Part shown: one piece after another, positions 37,662 through 46,744 of the stretch | Position numbering within the stretch: position 1 is the stretch's first letter | Layout: each line of letters opens with the position of its first letter | NCBI GenBank assembly: GCA_033549365.1 | Contig: JAWSUF010000001.1 | Span: 1 to 64,000, forward strand | DNA length: 64,000 nucleotides | Direction of reading: 5' to 3' | From: Acidobacteriota bacterium | Lineage (GTDB): Bacteria > Acidobacteriota > Aminicenantia > Aminicenantales > Saccharicenantaceae | The notes under the pieces: generated by a model | Databases searched by the model: none | Told to the model about the DNA's origin: nothing | The model's input: only the letters and a program-made list of their open reading frames with translations | Program-made: the position numbers and the translations under genes

Positions 37662-38675
37662 ATGAAAAAAAGCATTCTTATCGCCCTTGTGGTTTTTTTG
37701 GCCTTCACCGGACCGATCGCCTGTAAAAAAGCCGTCGGACCCGAAGCCGGCCCGGCCCGCGCCGAAGCCCTGCTCAATCTTCTGCCCCGGGAATCCCAGG
37801 GCGTTGTCGTTGCCGACATCCATCGGGGCATGGCCCTGGATGTCGTCCGCAAAGCCCTGATCGAAGACGATGCCGCCGATAAATACGCGGAATTCGTCGC
37901 CATGACCGGCATCGATCCCAAGGAGGACATTTTCGCCCTTGCTTTTGCCGTGATGGGCCCCCTGTCCGCCGATGACATGGAAGGGGCCGCCGTCATCGAC
38001 ATGAGGTTCGACCGGGACAAGATCCTAAGCAAACTCCGTGAAGAAGTTGCGGAACTCCGGGAAACATCTTATGAAGGCATCGCCCTCTACTCCTGGACTG
38101 AAAAGGAAGGCGACGGGAAGCCGGCCTTCGGCGCTATTCTTGATGAAAACCACATTGTGATCGGCAGCGAATCCGGCGTCAAGTCCGTGATCGACGTCTC
38201 CAGGAAAAAAGCCGAATCTCTCTCGAAAAACGCCGAGCTCACAGCCGTCATCAAAACCGTGAACAAAAACGCTCTTCTCTGGAGCGCATTCCTCATTCCG
38301 GCAGAGGCCATGGAAGACGCGACAGAGGGCAACCCCATGCTGGCCTCTCTCGAGGGCATCAAGTCCCTCAGCCTGCATTTCGATTATCAGAACAAGGCCA
38401 TGAACGCCGAAATCAAGGCCATGGGCGGAACGGCCGACCAGAACAGGCAACTGGCCGACATGCTCGGCGGTTTCAAGGCCATGATCGGGATGGGCGCCTC
38501 CGCGGAGCCCGGAATCCCCGAGCTTCTGAATGCCATCGAAATCAGCTCGGGAGCCGACTTCATCAGGATCGCCGCCGCCATTCCCGATGAGCTCATGGAC
38601 AAGCTCAGCAAGTCGGCCCAGGAAAAAGTCGGCGCCCTGACCGCTCCTAAAGACGACGACGAATACGATTTCTAA
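37662..38675 (+). CDS. Hypothetical lipoprotein
   Basis: 337 aa. The start ATG 37662 follows GGAAGGAGATCC. The signal peptide ends FTGPIACKK, a type II (lipoprotein) cleavage site. The mature part alternates helices and strands (SQGVVVADIHRGMALDVVRK, DIFALAFAVMG, GIALYSWTEKEG, ENHIVIGSESGVKSVIDVSR). This recalls DUF3352-like or Skp-like lipoproteins that present repeated half-domains, but I do not recognise the family with confidence. It is a monocistronic gene flanked by a divergent peptidase and a convergent beta-helix gene. Confidence 0.8.
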   Translation: MKKSILIALVVFLAFTGPIACKKAVGPEAGPARAEALLNLLPRESQGVVVADIHRGMALDVVRKALIEDDAADKYAEFVAMTGIDPKEDIFALAFAVMGPLSADDMEGAAVIDMRFDRDKILSKLREEVAELRETSYEGIALYSWTEKEGDGKPAFGAILDENHIVIGSESGVKSVIDVSRKKAESLSKNAELTAVIKTVNKNALLWSAFLIPAEAMEDATEGNPMLASLEGIKSLSLHFDYQNKAMNAEIKAMGGTADQNRQLADMLGGFKAMIGMGASAEPGIPELLNAIEISSGADFIRIAAAIPDELMDKLSKSAQEKVGALTAPKDDDEYDF

Positions 38676-38678
38676 ACA

Positions 38679-39980
38679 TTAAAACGGCTGAGCCCCGTAT
38701 CCTTTGACGGCGCCGAACAGTTTAAGGGTTTCCTTCCAGGGATACCGGTTCATGAACATCGAGGCTTGGGAAGTGATTTTGCCCTGCTTGTTCAGCCCCA
38801 TGGCCTCGCGCCAGAGGTTGGCCGGGGAATCGGGATTGAAATCGACCTGTTCCGTATAGCCGGCGTTCAGGAAACCCTCAAGATAATCGGCGTTCACGGC
38901 TATTTTTGCGGGGATTTCTCTCTTATTCCCCTTGACCGAGGCAAACATCAGATCGCCGAATTGCTCGACGGCCAGATTGAGCTTGGTGTTGCTGGCCGGA
39001 CTGTACTCCAGGTCGGCCTGCTTGTTGACGAAAAAGATGTTGTCCTCGATCTTCAGCCATTCGTCTTTGTTGAAACGTGTGTGGTCGATGCCGGCCAGGA
39101 CGGATCCGCCGATGATATTGTGGTGGATGTGGTATTCGGCCTTGGTCATCACGCGGATGCCGTAGCCCATATCCCGAAGATCTTTCAGGCGGCTCCAGGT
39201 GAAAAGAATGGTGTTGTAGGCGATTTCCACTTTCCCGCAGTTGGACATCGTTCCGGGTCCGCCGGTGCTCGCGCACGTGCCGAAAATTTCAACGGCCGCC
39301 ATCCGGTTGGCCACGAACACGTTGTTGAGAATCCGGAATGTGCCCGAGCGATGGCCGCCCTGGATGCCGAAGCTGGCCCCGTTGACGAACACGCAGTTCT
39401 GGATCGTGATGTCCCCTCCCTGGGCGGCGCTCACAACCTGAATGATGGGCTCCTCGACCGTGCTGTTTCCCGTTGCCGGTTTTTCCGTGGATCGGAGCAG
39501 ACGGCCTTCCGTCCCCAAACCCTTCACGACGCCTTCTTTCGGACTGTAGGCATTGCGGAATCCCATGTCGAAGACCAGGCCGTCCACGACCGAGCCGTCG
39601 ACGGCCTTGGTGAATTTGAGAAAGGCCTTGCGGGCCTTTCCCCCGGCGGAATTATCCGGCTGAAAAACGGTCGGCGTATTGACGATATCCCGTTTTGAAA
39701 AACCTTCGTCGTAGCTGCCGTAGATTTTCAGCGGTTTGTCGCTCTCCAGGAATCCGATGCCGAACGTCCCGGAATAGACGCCCCCGGCGATGAAAATCTC
39801 ATCACCCGGCTTGGCCAGAGCGATGGCCCTGTCGATTTCCTGGACCGGGCTCTCCTTGGCCCCCGAATTCTGATTGCTGCCCTGAGCCTTCGAAACGTAG
39901 ATCGCACCCTGAACCTGACCCGCGGCCAGAACCAGCATCGCGCCGCAGAGGCCCGCAGCCATGATTTTCGATAATCTCAT
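38679..39980 (-). CDS. Secreted right-handed parallel beta-helix protein
   Basis: 433 aa. A signal peptide (MAAGLCGAMLVLAAGQVQG) is followed by a DUF1565-like start (IYVSKAQGSNQNSGAKESPV, AIALAKPGDEIFIAGGVYSG). Repeated beta-helix coils follow (ITIQNCVFVNGASFGIQGGH, FRILNNVFVANRMAAVEIFG, VEIAYNTILFTW, YHIHHNIIGGSVLAGIDH). The fold occurs in polysaccharide-active or surface proteins; no catalytic residues are evident. It follows the ABC permease gene by 18 bp with an AAGGAGG ribosome site, so it is the terminal gene of the export cluster and a possible export client. Confidence 0.85.
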   Translation of the reverse strand: MRLSKIMAAGLCGAMLVLAAGQVQGAIYVSKAQGSNQNSGAKESPVQEIDRAIALAKPGDEIFIAGGVYSGTFGIGFLESDKPLKIYGSYDEGFSKRDIVNTPTVFQPDNSAGGKARKAFLKFTKAVDGSVVDGLVFDMGFRNAYSPKEGVVKGLGTEGRLLRSTEKPATGNSTVEEPIIQVVSAAQGGDITIQNCVFVNGASFGIQGGHRSGTFRILNNVFVANRMAAVEIFGTCASTGGPGTMSNCGKVEIAYNTILFTWSRLKDLRDMGYGIRVMTKAEYHIHHNIIGGSVLAGIDHTRFNKDEWLKIEDNIFFVNKQADLEYSPASNTKLNLAVEQFGDLMFASVKGNKREIPAKIAVNADYLEGFLNAGYTEQVDFNPDSPANLWREAMGLNKQGKITSQASMFMNRYPWKETLKLFGAVKGYGAQPF

Positions 39981-39998
39981 GAGTCCTCCTTAATCGGT

Positions 39999-40772
39999 CT
40001 ATTCTTCGGAGATGTATTCCTTGAAACGGAAAACCAGGCAGGCCAGGGCCAGAAAGACGGCGGTGATCAGAACAAGAGCGACCAGGGACATCCCGTCCGA
40101 TGTGGGTTCCAGGCGGAACGTCAGAAGCGAAAAGCCCTGGGCCTTGGGGGTGAATGGCAGGAGCGATTTGAGGTAATGGGCGATCGAGAATCGCTGGGTC
40201 GAACCCGGGAAATATTGAAGAATCGATTCCCAGCCGAAACCGAAGGCCAGGCCGATAATGACCGCTTTCCTCAAGAGGACGCCCAGAAAAGCGAAAAAAG
40301 CCGTATAAGCCGCAATTCCCAGGAGGAGGACACCGCCGTATCTCAGGTATATCCCCGCCGCCTCCCCGGCCGAAAGGCGCCCGGCATTCATGACAAAGAA
40401 AGACAACGCCAGGCTGATCAGGACAATGGCCGCGGATAAAAGCGCATAAGCGGCGGTTTTTCCCAGGATGATGCCGGATTTGGATAGAGGACGCGTCGTC
40501 AGATACACCAGCGTCTTTCCCTCGATTTCTTCGGAACAGACCGATGTCCCGTAAAAAAGCGCCAGGATGATCAAAAGGAACTGGAGATAGAAAACGACCA
40601 GGATGTCGGAAAAAACACCCAGGACCTCGACCGAGCGGGTTGGGAAACTCAAGCGGAAGACCACGGCCAGTACTGCGGGGAGGAAGGTCAGCAGGGCAAA
40701 GGCTCTGGCCCGCGGGGCCCGAACGGCCGGCAGCAGGTAAAAACCGAAGACGGAACGAAACGTTCGACTCAT
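39999..40772 (-). CDS. ABC-2 type transporter permease
   Basis: 257 aa with six predicted membrane helices. SEEIEGKTLVYLTTRPLSKS after the second helix is the conserved cytoplasmic motif of ABC-2 (NosY/CcmB-like) permeases. It overlaps the ATPase gene upstream by ATGA. It is the second permease of a two-ATPase/two-permease cluster. Confidence 0.9.
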   Translation of the reverse strand: MSRTFRSVFGFYLLPAVRAPRARAFALLTFLPAVLAVVFRLSFPTRSVEVLGVFSDILVVFYLQFLLIILALFYGTSVCSEEIEGKTLVYLTTRPLSKSGIILGKTAAYALLSAAIVLISLALSFFVMNAGRLSAGEAAGIYLRYGGVLLLGIAAYTAFFAFLGVLLRKAVIIGLAFGFGWESILQYFPGSTQRFSIAHYLKSLLPFTPKAQGFSLLTFRLEPTSDGMSLVALVLITAVFLALACLVFRFKEYISEE

Positions 40773-41695
40773 TTTCCCACCAGATAATCGAAGACCGACT
40801 GGAGATTGTCGTCGGGAGACGTGATGGACTCGACGGCGATGCCGTTTTCGACGAACAGACGCGGGAGGCGGGAAAAGACCTTGTCCCGGGCATGCGTCTC
40901 GAAAACGACGGTTCGGCCGTCGGTGCCGAACTGGAGGCGGGTGATATCTACCTCACGGACGAGAATCCCGGCCAGGCGCCGGGGATCGCTGCATTCCACG
41001 GATATGACATGAGGATGGGCTTCAATGAGATCGCGGATATAGTGGATATCGCCCTCGGCCAAAATCCGGCCTTGATGAATGAGAACGATCCTCGAGGTCA
41101 TGGCCTCGATTTCGGGAAGGACATGGCTCGAAACCAAGACGGTCCGCCCGGCCTTCGGAAAATCCTTGATCAGGCGGATGATCTTCCTCTTGCCCAGCGG
41201 ATCGAGTCCGTTCAGAGGTTCGTCCAGGATCAGGAGGTCGGGATCGTGAGCGAGAGACTGAGCGATCTTCACCCGCTGGCGCATGCCGCGGCTGTAGCTC
41301 CGGATCCGCCTGTCCTTGTCGGACATCATCTCGACGAATTCAAGAGCCCGGGTGGCCCGATCGGCCGCCTCCCGGCTCGAAAAACCCTGGAGATCCAGAA
41401 GGCCTTTGACGAATTCCCAACCGGTCAAGCCTTCATGGAAGGCATCCTGTTCCGGGCAGAATCCGATGCGGCGGAAAATCGGAGGGTTGTTCCAGACCCG
41501 CTCCCCGAAAACGGACGCACGGCCTGAGCTCGGTTTCATTTGCCCCGTGACCAGTTTCATGAATGTCGATTTTCCCGCACCGTTGGGTCCGAGAAGACCC
41601 GTAATTCCCGGCTCAATGTCCAGGCTGACGTCATTCAAACCGAGGACGTTTCCGTACCACCGTGACAGGCTGTTCGTGCGGATGACGGCCGTCAT
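40769..41695 (-). CDS. ABC transporter ATP-binding protein (second ATPase)
   Basis: 308 aa; start ATG 41695 overlaps the upstream permease's stop. Walker [13 protein letters not shown], signature SYSRGMRQRVKIAQSLA, Walker B LLILDEPLNGLDP and switch VLVSSHVL are intact. The signature motif has SRGMR rather than SGGQ, a variation common in CcmA/NatA-type exporters. About 90 C-terminal residues form an extra domain. It pairs with the permeases on either side. Confidence 0.93.
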   Translation of the reverse strand: MTAVIRTNSLSRWYGNVLGLNDVSLDIEPGITGLLGPNGAGKSTFMKLVTGQMKPSSGRASVFGERVWNNPPIFRRIGFCPEQDAFHEGLTGWEFVKGLLDLQGFSSREAADRATRALEFVEMMSDKDRRIRSYSRGMRQRVKIAQSLAHDPDLLILDEPLNGLDPLGKRKIIRLIKDFPKAGRTVLVSSHVLPEIEAMTSRIVLIHQGRILAEGDIHYIRDLIEAHPHVISVECSDPRRLAGILVREVDITRLQFGTDGRTVVFETHARDKVFSRLPRLFVENGIAVESITSPDDNLQSVFDYLVGK

Positions 41696-42564
41696 CGGAC
41701 AACCTCGACTTCCCGAACCCGGCGCAAAAGAACGGCAACCGCAAGAACGCAGATTCCGGCCAGAACCAGCAAAGACAGCGGCCAGGGAAAAGCGAAGGGC
41801 GTCGACTGTCCGAAAATCGCCGCTCCCGCCTGCTGGAGATTGGCCTTGAGGGACAGAAGAGCGAAATGAGGATTCCGAAATGTCCCGTAAAAGATGCCGA
41901 AGAGGATATCCGAGAACAAATAAACGGCGAATATGAGGATTGTGACATATCTGCGGTTTCGGCTGAGCGCCGAAAGAAGAAGCGTATAGGAGGCGAAAAC
42001 AACCGCGTAGAGAACGGAACAGGCCATGATGGAGAGAGGAAGCCAGGGAGACTGAACCAGAAGGGCGAAACTCCCCGAAAAGACGAGTTTCATAAAGAGC
42101 AGAATCATGCCCGGGACAAACGTCAGGGCCAGAACGAAAAAGAAGACGACGGCCGCTTTTCCGAACAGGTAGTCGCGCTTCCGAAGCGGCCGGGAGAAAT
42201 AGAGCTGCAGCGCATTGTGTTTCATGTCGTCGGCGATGAGGCCCGCTCCGGCGAAAACGAGGATCATGATCAACATGAAGAGCACGAAATCCGCCGTGAA
42301 ATAGGTCTGGAAGTATTTCGGGTTGATGGCCAGGAAGGTCTCGGAACCCTGAGCCATGAACCGGAAATCTTCCAGCCGTTCGCTGATGTAGATGCCGACC
42401 AGAAAGAAAAACGCGGGCAGGTAGGAAAAGGCGACCAGGAATTTGAAATGCTTTCTCTGAAACGACAACCGGATGCCGTTCCGCATGACCGGCCACCAGG
42501 GGAATCGGAGTTCCTCGAGCCGCCCGTCCCAGTGATGATAGCCCTTATCCCTGACCGTGGCCAT
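41692..42564 (-). CDS. ABC-2 type transporter permease
   Basis: 290 aa, six hydrophobic helices. It has the same DDMKHNALQLYFSRPLRKRD motif as the companion permease, but a longer periplasmic loop after helix 1 (about 60-90). Its start overlaps the ATPase gene stop by one base. The two permeases are only distantly alike, so the cluster may form one heteromeric exporter or two related ones. Confidence 0.9.
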   Translation of the reverse strand: MATVRDKGYHHWDGRLEELRFPWWPVMRNGIRLSFQRKHFKFLVAFSYLPAFFFLVGIYISERLEDFRFMAQGSETFLAINPKYFQTYFTADFVLFMLIMILVFAGAGLIADDMKHNALQLYFSRPLRKRDYLFGKAAVVFFFVLALTFVPGMILLFMKLVFSGSFALLVQSPWLPLSIMACSVLYAVVFASYTLLLSALSRNRRYVTILIFAVYLFSDILFGIFYGTFRNPHFALLSLKANLQQAGAAIFGQSTPFAFPWPLSLLVLAGICVLAVAVLLRRVREVEVVR

Positions 42565-43475
42565 CAGTCGACCCCCACAACGCCGGCGAACAGGTCTTCG
42601 AGAGACGTGCGGCTCTTGATGAAATGGCGGATTTGGACCTGGGCCTCCACAGCGGCCCGAAAGACATCATTCGCATCCCGCTCCGGGGGCATGTAGAGCC
42701 TCATCAGACCGTCAGGCGTCTCCTCGATGCGGCATCCCGTGGGTTCAAGCGCCGCGGCGAAGGCGCTTCGGTCGCCTTTGATCCGGATTTCAAAGAGGCT
42801 GTAGCGGACGGATTTGAGGTCCTTCATCCGGCCCTGGGCGGCCACGGCACCTCTGTTGAGAATCACTACGGAAGAACAAACCGTCTCGATGTCCGACAGG
42901 ATATGGGACGAAACGAGAACCTGGATGTCCTTGTCGGAAGCGATATCCCGAATGAGCTCGAGAATGTCCCGGCGGCCGTGGGGATCGAGGTTCGTGGTCG
43001 GTTCGTCGAGAAAAAGAAGTTTGGGATCATGGACAAGAGCCTGGGCCAGCTTGAGGCGTTGTTTCATGCCTGCGGAATAGGTGTCGAGAAGCCGGTAGCG
43101 GGATTCCCCGAGTCCGACATAAAAGAGAACCTCATGCGCCCGCTTCATGGCCTCGGCCCGAGGCATCCCCGAAAGCTCGCCGAAATAGGCCGTGAAGGAT
43201 ACGGCATCCAGTCCGGCCACGAAACAGTCATCTTCGGGCATATAGCCGATGGCCCGGCGAATGGAGTCCTGATCCTTGAGGATGTCGTAACCGAGAACTT
43301 TCCCTTCCCCCCTTTCCGGTTTCAAAAAACCGAGAAGAATACGGAGGAGCGTGCTTTTTCCGGCTCCGTTCGGCCCCAGGAGTCCCGCCGCCCCCCCGTC
43401 CAGGCTCAGGTTGACACCGTCGAGGGCCTTGACCTTCCCGTAACTGAAGTGGACGTCCCGGATTTCGATGCTCAT
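42564..43475 (-). CDS. ABC transporter ATP-binding protein (first ATPase)
   Basis: 303 aa; the start at 43475 ([20 protein letters not shown]) begins exactly at the usual start of an ABC domain. Walker [13 protein letters not shown], signature [17 protein letters not shown], Walker [14 protein letters not shown] and HILSDIE are present. It is the first gene of the exporter cluster, 61 bp after the phosphoglycerate mutase gene. The substrate of these ABC-2 systems cannot be told from sequence. Confidence 0.93.
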   Translation of the reverse strand: MSIEIRDVHFSYGKVKALDGVNLSLDGGAAGLLGPNGAGKSTLLRILLGFLKPERGEGKVLGYDILKDQDSIRRAIGYMPEDDCFVAGLDAVSFTAYFGELSGMPRAEAMKRAHEVLFYVGLGESRYRLLDTYSAGMKQRLKLAQALVHDPKLLFLDEPTTNLDPHGRRDILELIRDIASDKDIQVLVSSHILSDIETVCSSVVILNRGAVAAQGRMKDLKSVRYSLFEIRIKGDRSAFAAALEPTGCRIEETPDGLMRLYMPPERDANDVFRAAVEAQVQIRHFIKSRTSLEDLFAGVVGVD

Positions 43476-43536
43476 GCGCGATTCTGATGACTCCTGAATA
43501 AAAGATACGTCCCGACCTGAAAAAAGTTCCTCGACA

Positions 43537-45150
43537 TCATTCTGACTTTTTCGGTACCGCCACAGGGGTGCCGATTCCGCGAACCAACGCTCCGTATGTT
43601 TTCTCGATTCTGTCCCAGTGCTCCTCGCGGTCGAGCGACCAGAACCGCCCCATGACGGTGGCCACCCGGCCCGCGCCGAGCTCCCGGCACATTTCCTCAA
43701 CGCTCTCGACATAGACGGCGCCGCTTTCCGGTCTTTCACCCCGCCGGCCGATAAAGGCGTGGATTTCGATGTTGGAAAGCCCAACGTTACGGGCCATTCT
43801 CATCAAGGCAAACAGGTGGTTGAGGGTGCCGTGAGAACTGTAATGGGAAACAATTCCCATGAGATGAAGCGTTCGTCCGGCCCCCATGGCGCGGCGCATG
43901 ACGTCCAGCAGGACGGCATTGCGGCCGAAACTTCCGTCCTCAATGGCCTGGTCAATCCTCACTCGGTCGAGGGGGACGCGCCGGCCGGCGCCCATATGGA
44001 GATGGCCGGCCTCGGAGTTTCCAACGGAACCCGGCGGCATGCCCACCGCCTCGCCATGAGCCGTGAGAAGGGCCATGGGATAGCCGGTCGAAAGGCTGTC
44101 AAAGTGAGGCGTCGAGGCCTCTCCGATAAGATTGCCCCAAGCCTCTGCCCGAAGGCCCCAACCGTCCAAGATAAGAAGCAAAATCCGATCGCACGGCGCC
44201 GCATCCCTTTCGTCAATGAGGCTTTTTCCGGTCATTTCGACCGGAACCGGAAATCCGGCCAGTTGAAGAACGGTCGGAGCCACGTCGGCCAGCTCGCCGG
44301 TTTTCATCAGAGCGCCGGAGGATGAACCGGCCGCCGCCGCGGAAAAATCGGCCAGAATGAAAGGCACGGGGTTGGCGGTATGCCCGGTATTGGGCGTCCC
44401 GTCGGGGTAGAACCATTCCTCCACCGTTCCGTGATCGGCCGTGACGACAAGCGCGGCCCCGGCCCGGCGCGCGCCTTCGACGATGCGCCCCAGCGCGATA
44501 TCCACAGCTTCGACGGCCGCGACGACGGACGATTTGTTCTCGATATGCCCGACGACATCGACATTGGCCAGATTGGCGATGACAACCCGATTTCCGGTTC
44601 CTTCGAGGGCGCGGACGGCGGCCACGGCCACCGCGTCGGCGCTCATGGCCGGCGTTGTGGAATAATCTTCGACGGCGGGAGAATCCACGACAAGGCGCTC
44701 TTCCCATGGCCGGCGGTCCTCATTTCTCCCATTGAAAAAATAATCGACATGAATGGCTTTTTCGGATTCGGCCACCTTGAGGACGCGGAATCCTCCCGAT
44801 CCCAAAGCTTCGGACAGGGTGTTCTTGAGTCTTTCCAGAGGAGGAAAGGCCACCTGAACGTTCAAGCCGGAGGCATATTCGATCAACGTGACGAAATCCG
44901 GATTCAGGCCCGGAACGACGGGAAAATGCAGAAAATCCGGCTCGGTCAGACAGCGGGTGAGCTCGACCTCCCGCTCGCCGCGGACATCGTAGAAAATCAC
45001 GGCATCGCCGGATCGGATGCGGCCGGCGGGCTCGCCGGTCTCATCCACGAGAACCATGGGCTCGAGGGCCTCGTCTTCCTGGCCGGACCGATAGGCCGCC
45101 CGGATCGCATCGGGCATCGATGTCAATTGAGAGGACGCCTTCTTTTTCAT
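43537..45150 (-). CDS. gpmI: Circularly permuted cofactor-independent phosphoglycerate mutase
   Basis: 537 aa. All the iPGM blocks are present but in rotated order. Residues 12-312 match the canonical second half: MPDAIRAAYRSGQEDEALEP, GDAVIFYDVRGERE with Arg57/Arg60, SEKAIHVDYFFNG with Lys131, Asp198/His202, TADHG with Asp239/His240, GHTANPVPF with His257, and EMTGKSLI. Residues 322-530 match the canonical first half: LLLILDGWGL with Asp329, VGNSEAGH with Ser379, His440, and GRFWSLDREEHWDR with Arg502/Arg508. The phosphatase-fold domain is thus continuous and the transferase domain is split. The usual SDGGVHSH is VSHYSSHG, and the Asp of DGRD is Gly. It would interconvert 3- and 2-phosphoglycerate if active. 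Upstream of the ABC cluster. Confidence 0.92.
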   Translation of the reverse strand: MKKKASSQLTSMPDAIRAAYRSGQEDEALEPMVLVDETGEPAGRIRSGDAVIFYDVRGEREVELTRCLTEPDFLHFPVVPGLNPDFVTLIEYASGLNVQVAFPPLERLKNTLSEALGSGGFRVLKVAESEKAIHVDYFFNGRNEDRRPWEERLVVDSPAVEDYSTTPAMSADAVAVAAVRALEGTGNRVVIANLANVDVVGHIENKSSVVAAVEAVDIALGRIVEGARRAGAALVVTADHGTVEEWFYPDGTPNTGHTANPVPFILADFSAAAAGSSSGALMKTGELADVAPTVLQLAGFPVPVEMTGKSLIDERDAAPCDRILLLILDGWGLRAEAWGNLIGEASTPHFDSLSTGYPMALLTAHGEAVGMPPGSVGNSEAGHLHMGAGRRVPLDRVRIDQAIEDGSFGRNAVLLDVMRRAMGAGRTLHLMGIVSHYSSHGTLNHLFALMRMARNVGLSNIEIHAFIGRRGERPESGAVYVESVEEMCRELGAGRVATVMGRFWSLDREEHWDRIEKTYGALVRGIGTPVAVPKKSE

Positions 45151-45191
45151 TGGACCACCTGAATTTTGGATAACATTCGGAAAGCCGCCGG

Positions 45192-46139
45192 TCAGTCCAA
45201 AGGCAACGCCGTCATGGAAATGGGATCGACGCGGCTGTCATAAATGCGAAAACCCCAGTGAAGATGCGGGCCGGTCGAACGCCCGGTCGAGCCGATCAGG
45301 CCGATGGCTTCTCCTTTGGCGACCATCTGCGTCCGCTTGACCAGAAGCTTTGAGAAATGGCAGTAGAGGCTGAAGACGCCCAGACCATGATCGATGATGA
45401 CGGTCTTTCCGGAAAAATAGAGATTGCTGGCCATGACGACACGGCCGGCATTCGAGGCCCGGACCGGATCCCCCATCGGAGCCGCAATGTCCAGACCCGT
45501 ATGAGGCGAACGGGGAACGTCGTTGAAAATGCGTCGTTCGCCGAAATTGTCGGCCGACCTCCCGCCATGAGGGAGAATAAAGGCGCCGTCGCCCATCCAG
45601 ACGGGAGACGGCATGGAATAGATGGCGGCCAGAAGATCGGCTTCCCGGCGGATTCTCTCCTGAACCGAGGCCGGCGGCGTCACAAATTCCTGGGCCACGC
45701 GGAGTCGCCGAACGGAAAAATTCCCGGCTTCCACCATGACCCCCATCCGGGTCTCTTCCCAATGCCCCGATTCATTCTCGGTCCTGATCGTCCAGGGATA
45801 AATTCCGGGTTTCGCCGCAAGATCGATGCCCAGAAAGCCGATGGTTTTTTCCGTTGCGGGTTTGTTCAGTTCCAGCGTTTTATCGAGAAAAGAAACAACG
45901 ATGCGTGTTTTCTCGGGAGCCTCCCGGACGGTGAACACCACGGCCTCGCCCTGCACAAAAGCGCGGGCCGAAGCTTCCACGGCAACACCCGAAAGCGTCG
46001 TCAAAACATGAGTATCTCGCGGTGCGGGTGTTCCCGGCAAAACAAGGATGGCGATGAGAAAACCCAATCCGAGAAAAATCCGGGATCGTCTTCGCTTCCG
46101 GAAATATCCGGTTTTGTTCGAGACATCCGTGTCGATCAT
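45192..46139 (-). CDS. M23-family peptidase (LytM/peptidoglycan endopeptidase type)
   Basis: 315 aa; start at 46139 with an excellent GGGAGGAAAC. A membrane anchor (SRIFLGLGFLIAILVLPG) is followed by a beta-sandwich domain and the M23 core. SPHTGLDIAAPMGDPV supplies the zinc His/Asp, SLYCHFSKLLV follows, and GPHLHWGFRIY supplies the HxH pair. All catalytic residues are present, so it should cut peptidoglycan cross-links in the periplasm. It is followed by the phosphoglycerate mutase gene (41 bp). Confidence 0.93.
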   Translation of the reverse strand: MIDTDVSNKTGYFRKRRRSRIFLGLGFLIAILVLPGTPAPRDTHVLTTLSGVAVEASARAFVQGEAVVFTVREAPEKTRIVVSFLDKTLELNKPATEKTIGFLGIDLAAKPGIYPWTIRTENESGHWEETRMGVMVEAGNFSVRRLRVAQEFVTPPASVQERIRREADLLAAIYSMPSPVWMGDGAFILPHGGRSADNFGERRIFNDVPRSPHTGLDIAAPMGDPVRASNAGRVVMASNLYFSGKTVIIDHGLGVFSLYCHFSKLLVKRTQMVAKGEAIGLIGSTGRSTGPHLHWGFRIYDSRVDPISMTALPLD

Positions 46140-46235
46140 CGTTTCCTCCCATAATGCGCCGTTTGCACGGCACGGATGAAACAGTATAGCGAACAACCCG
46201 TCAGATGACCATACCATTTTCTTAAAGGATTTGTC

Positions 46236-46264
46236 TTGACCCATGGGGCTCCTTTGCGTATGAT
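46236..46264 (+). promoter_or_regulatory. Consensus promoter giving a near-leaderless mRNA
   Basis: TTGACC (46236-46241), 17-bp spacer, TATGAT (46259-46264). The start codon at 46274 is only 9 bases past the -10, so transcription would begin about 3 bases before ATG; no ribosome site is present. Confidence 0.7.
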
Positions 46265-46273
46265 GCGCGGACT

Positions 46274-46744
46274 ATGAAAAAACATCTGAGCATTTTTTTG
46301 ATGGCCGTCTTTCTCTTTTTCGCTTTTCCTCTGATCGCCCTTGAAAACACATCCGGCAATCCCCGGGTGAACCGCCGATTAGGAGTCGGGATTCAGTTGG
46401 GCGGCCCAACCTTGATTTGTTCCGCCCAAGTCGATTATTTCCTCACTCCCGCAATCAATTTCGAAGCCGGAGCCGGGTTGGTCGGACTTTATTCCGGAGT
46501 CAAGATCCACTTGAGTCAATCCAACTGGAGTCCTTATCTGGGAGTCAAAGTGACGTTCCTGCCTGAACTCAAACTGTTCGGTGGGGGGGAGTGGAATCCA
46601 GGCCTCTATGTACCTTTCGGAATGCAGTATTTGAGCCGCGATGGATTCACTTTTGCCTTCGAGGCCGCTCTGTTATTGACGGACGGTATCGGGTGGGGCT
46701 TGGAGCCGTTTTGGGCCGGGCTTAAGTTCGGATATCATTTCTAA
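46274..46744 (+). CDS. Small outer-membrane beta-barrel-like protein
   Basis: 156 aa. The signal peptide (HLSIFLMAVFLFFAFPLIA) is followed by alternating strands with aromatic girdles (DYFLTPAINFEAGAGLVGLY, WSPYLGVKVTFLPE, FTFAFEAALLLTDG) and a terminal Phe in LKFGYHF, the usual outer-membrane assembly signal. It probably forms a small 8-strand barrel. Its 3' end overlaps that of the PAP2 gene by 4 bp. It is probably translated from an almost leaderless transcript. Confidence 0.75.
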   Translation: MKKHLSIFLMAVFLFFAFPLIALENTSGNPRVNRRLGVGIQLGGPTLICSAQVDYFLTPAINFEAGAGLVGLYSGVKIHLSQSNWSPYLGVKVTFLPELKLFGGGEWNPGLYVPFGMQYLSRDGFTFAFEAALLLTDGIGWGLEPFWAGLKFGYHF

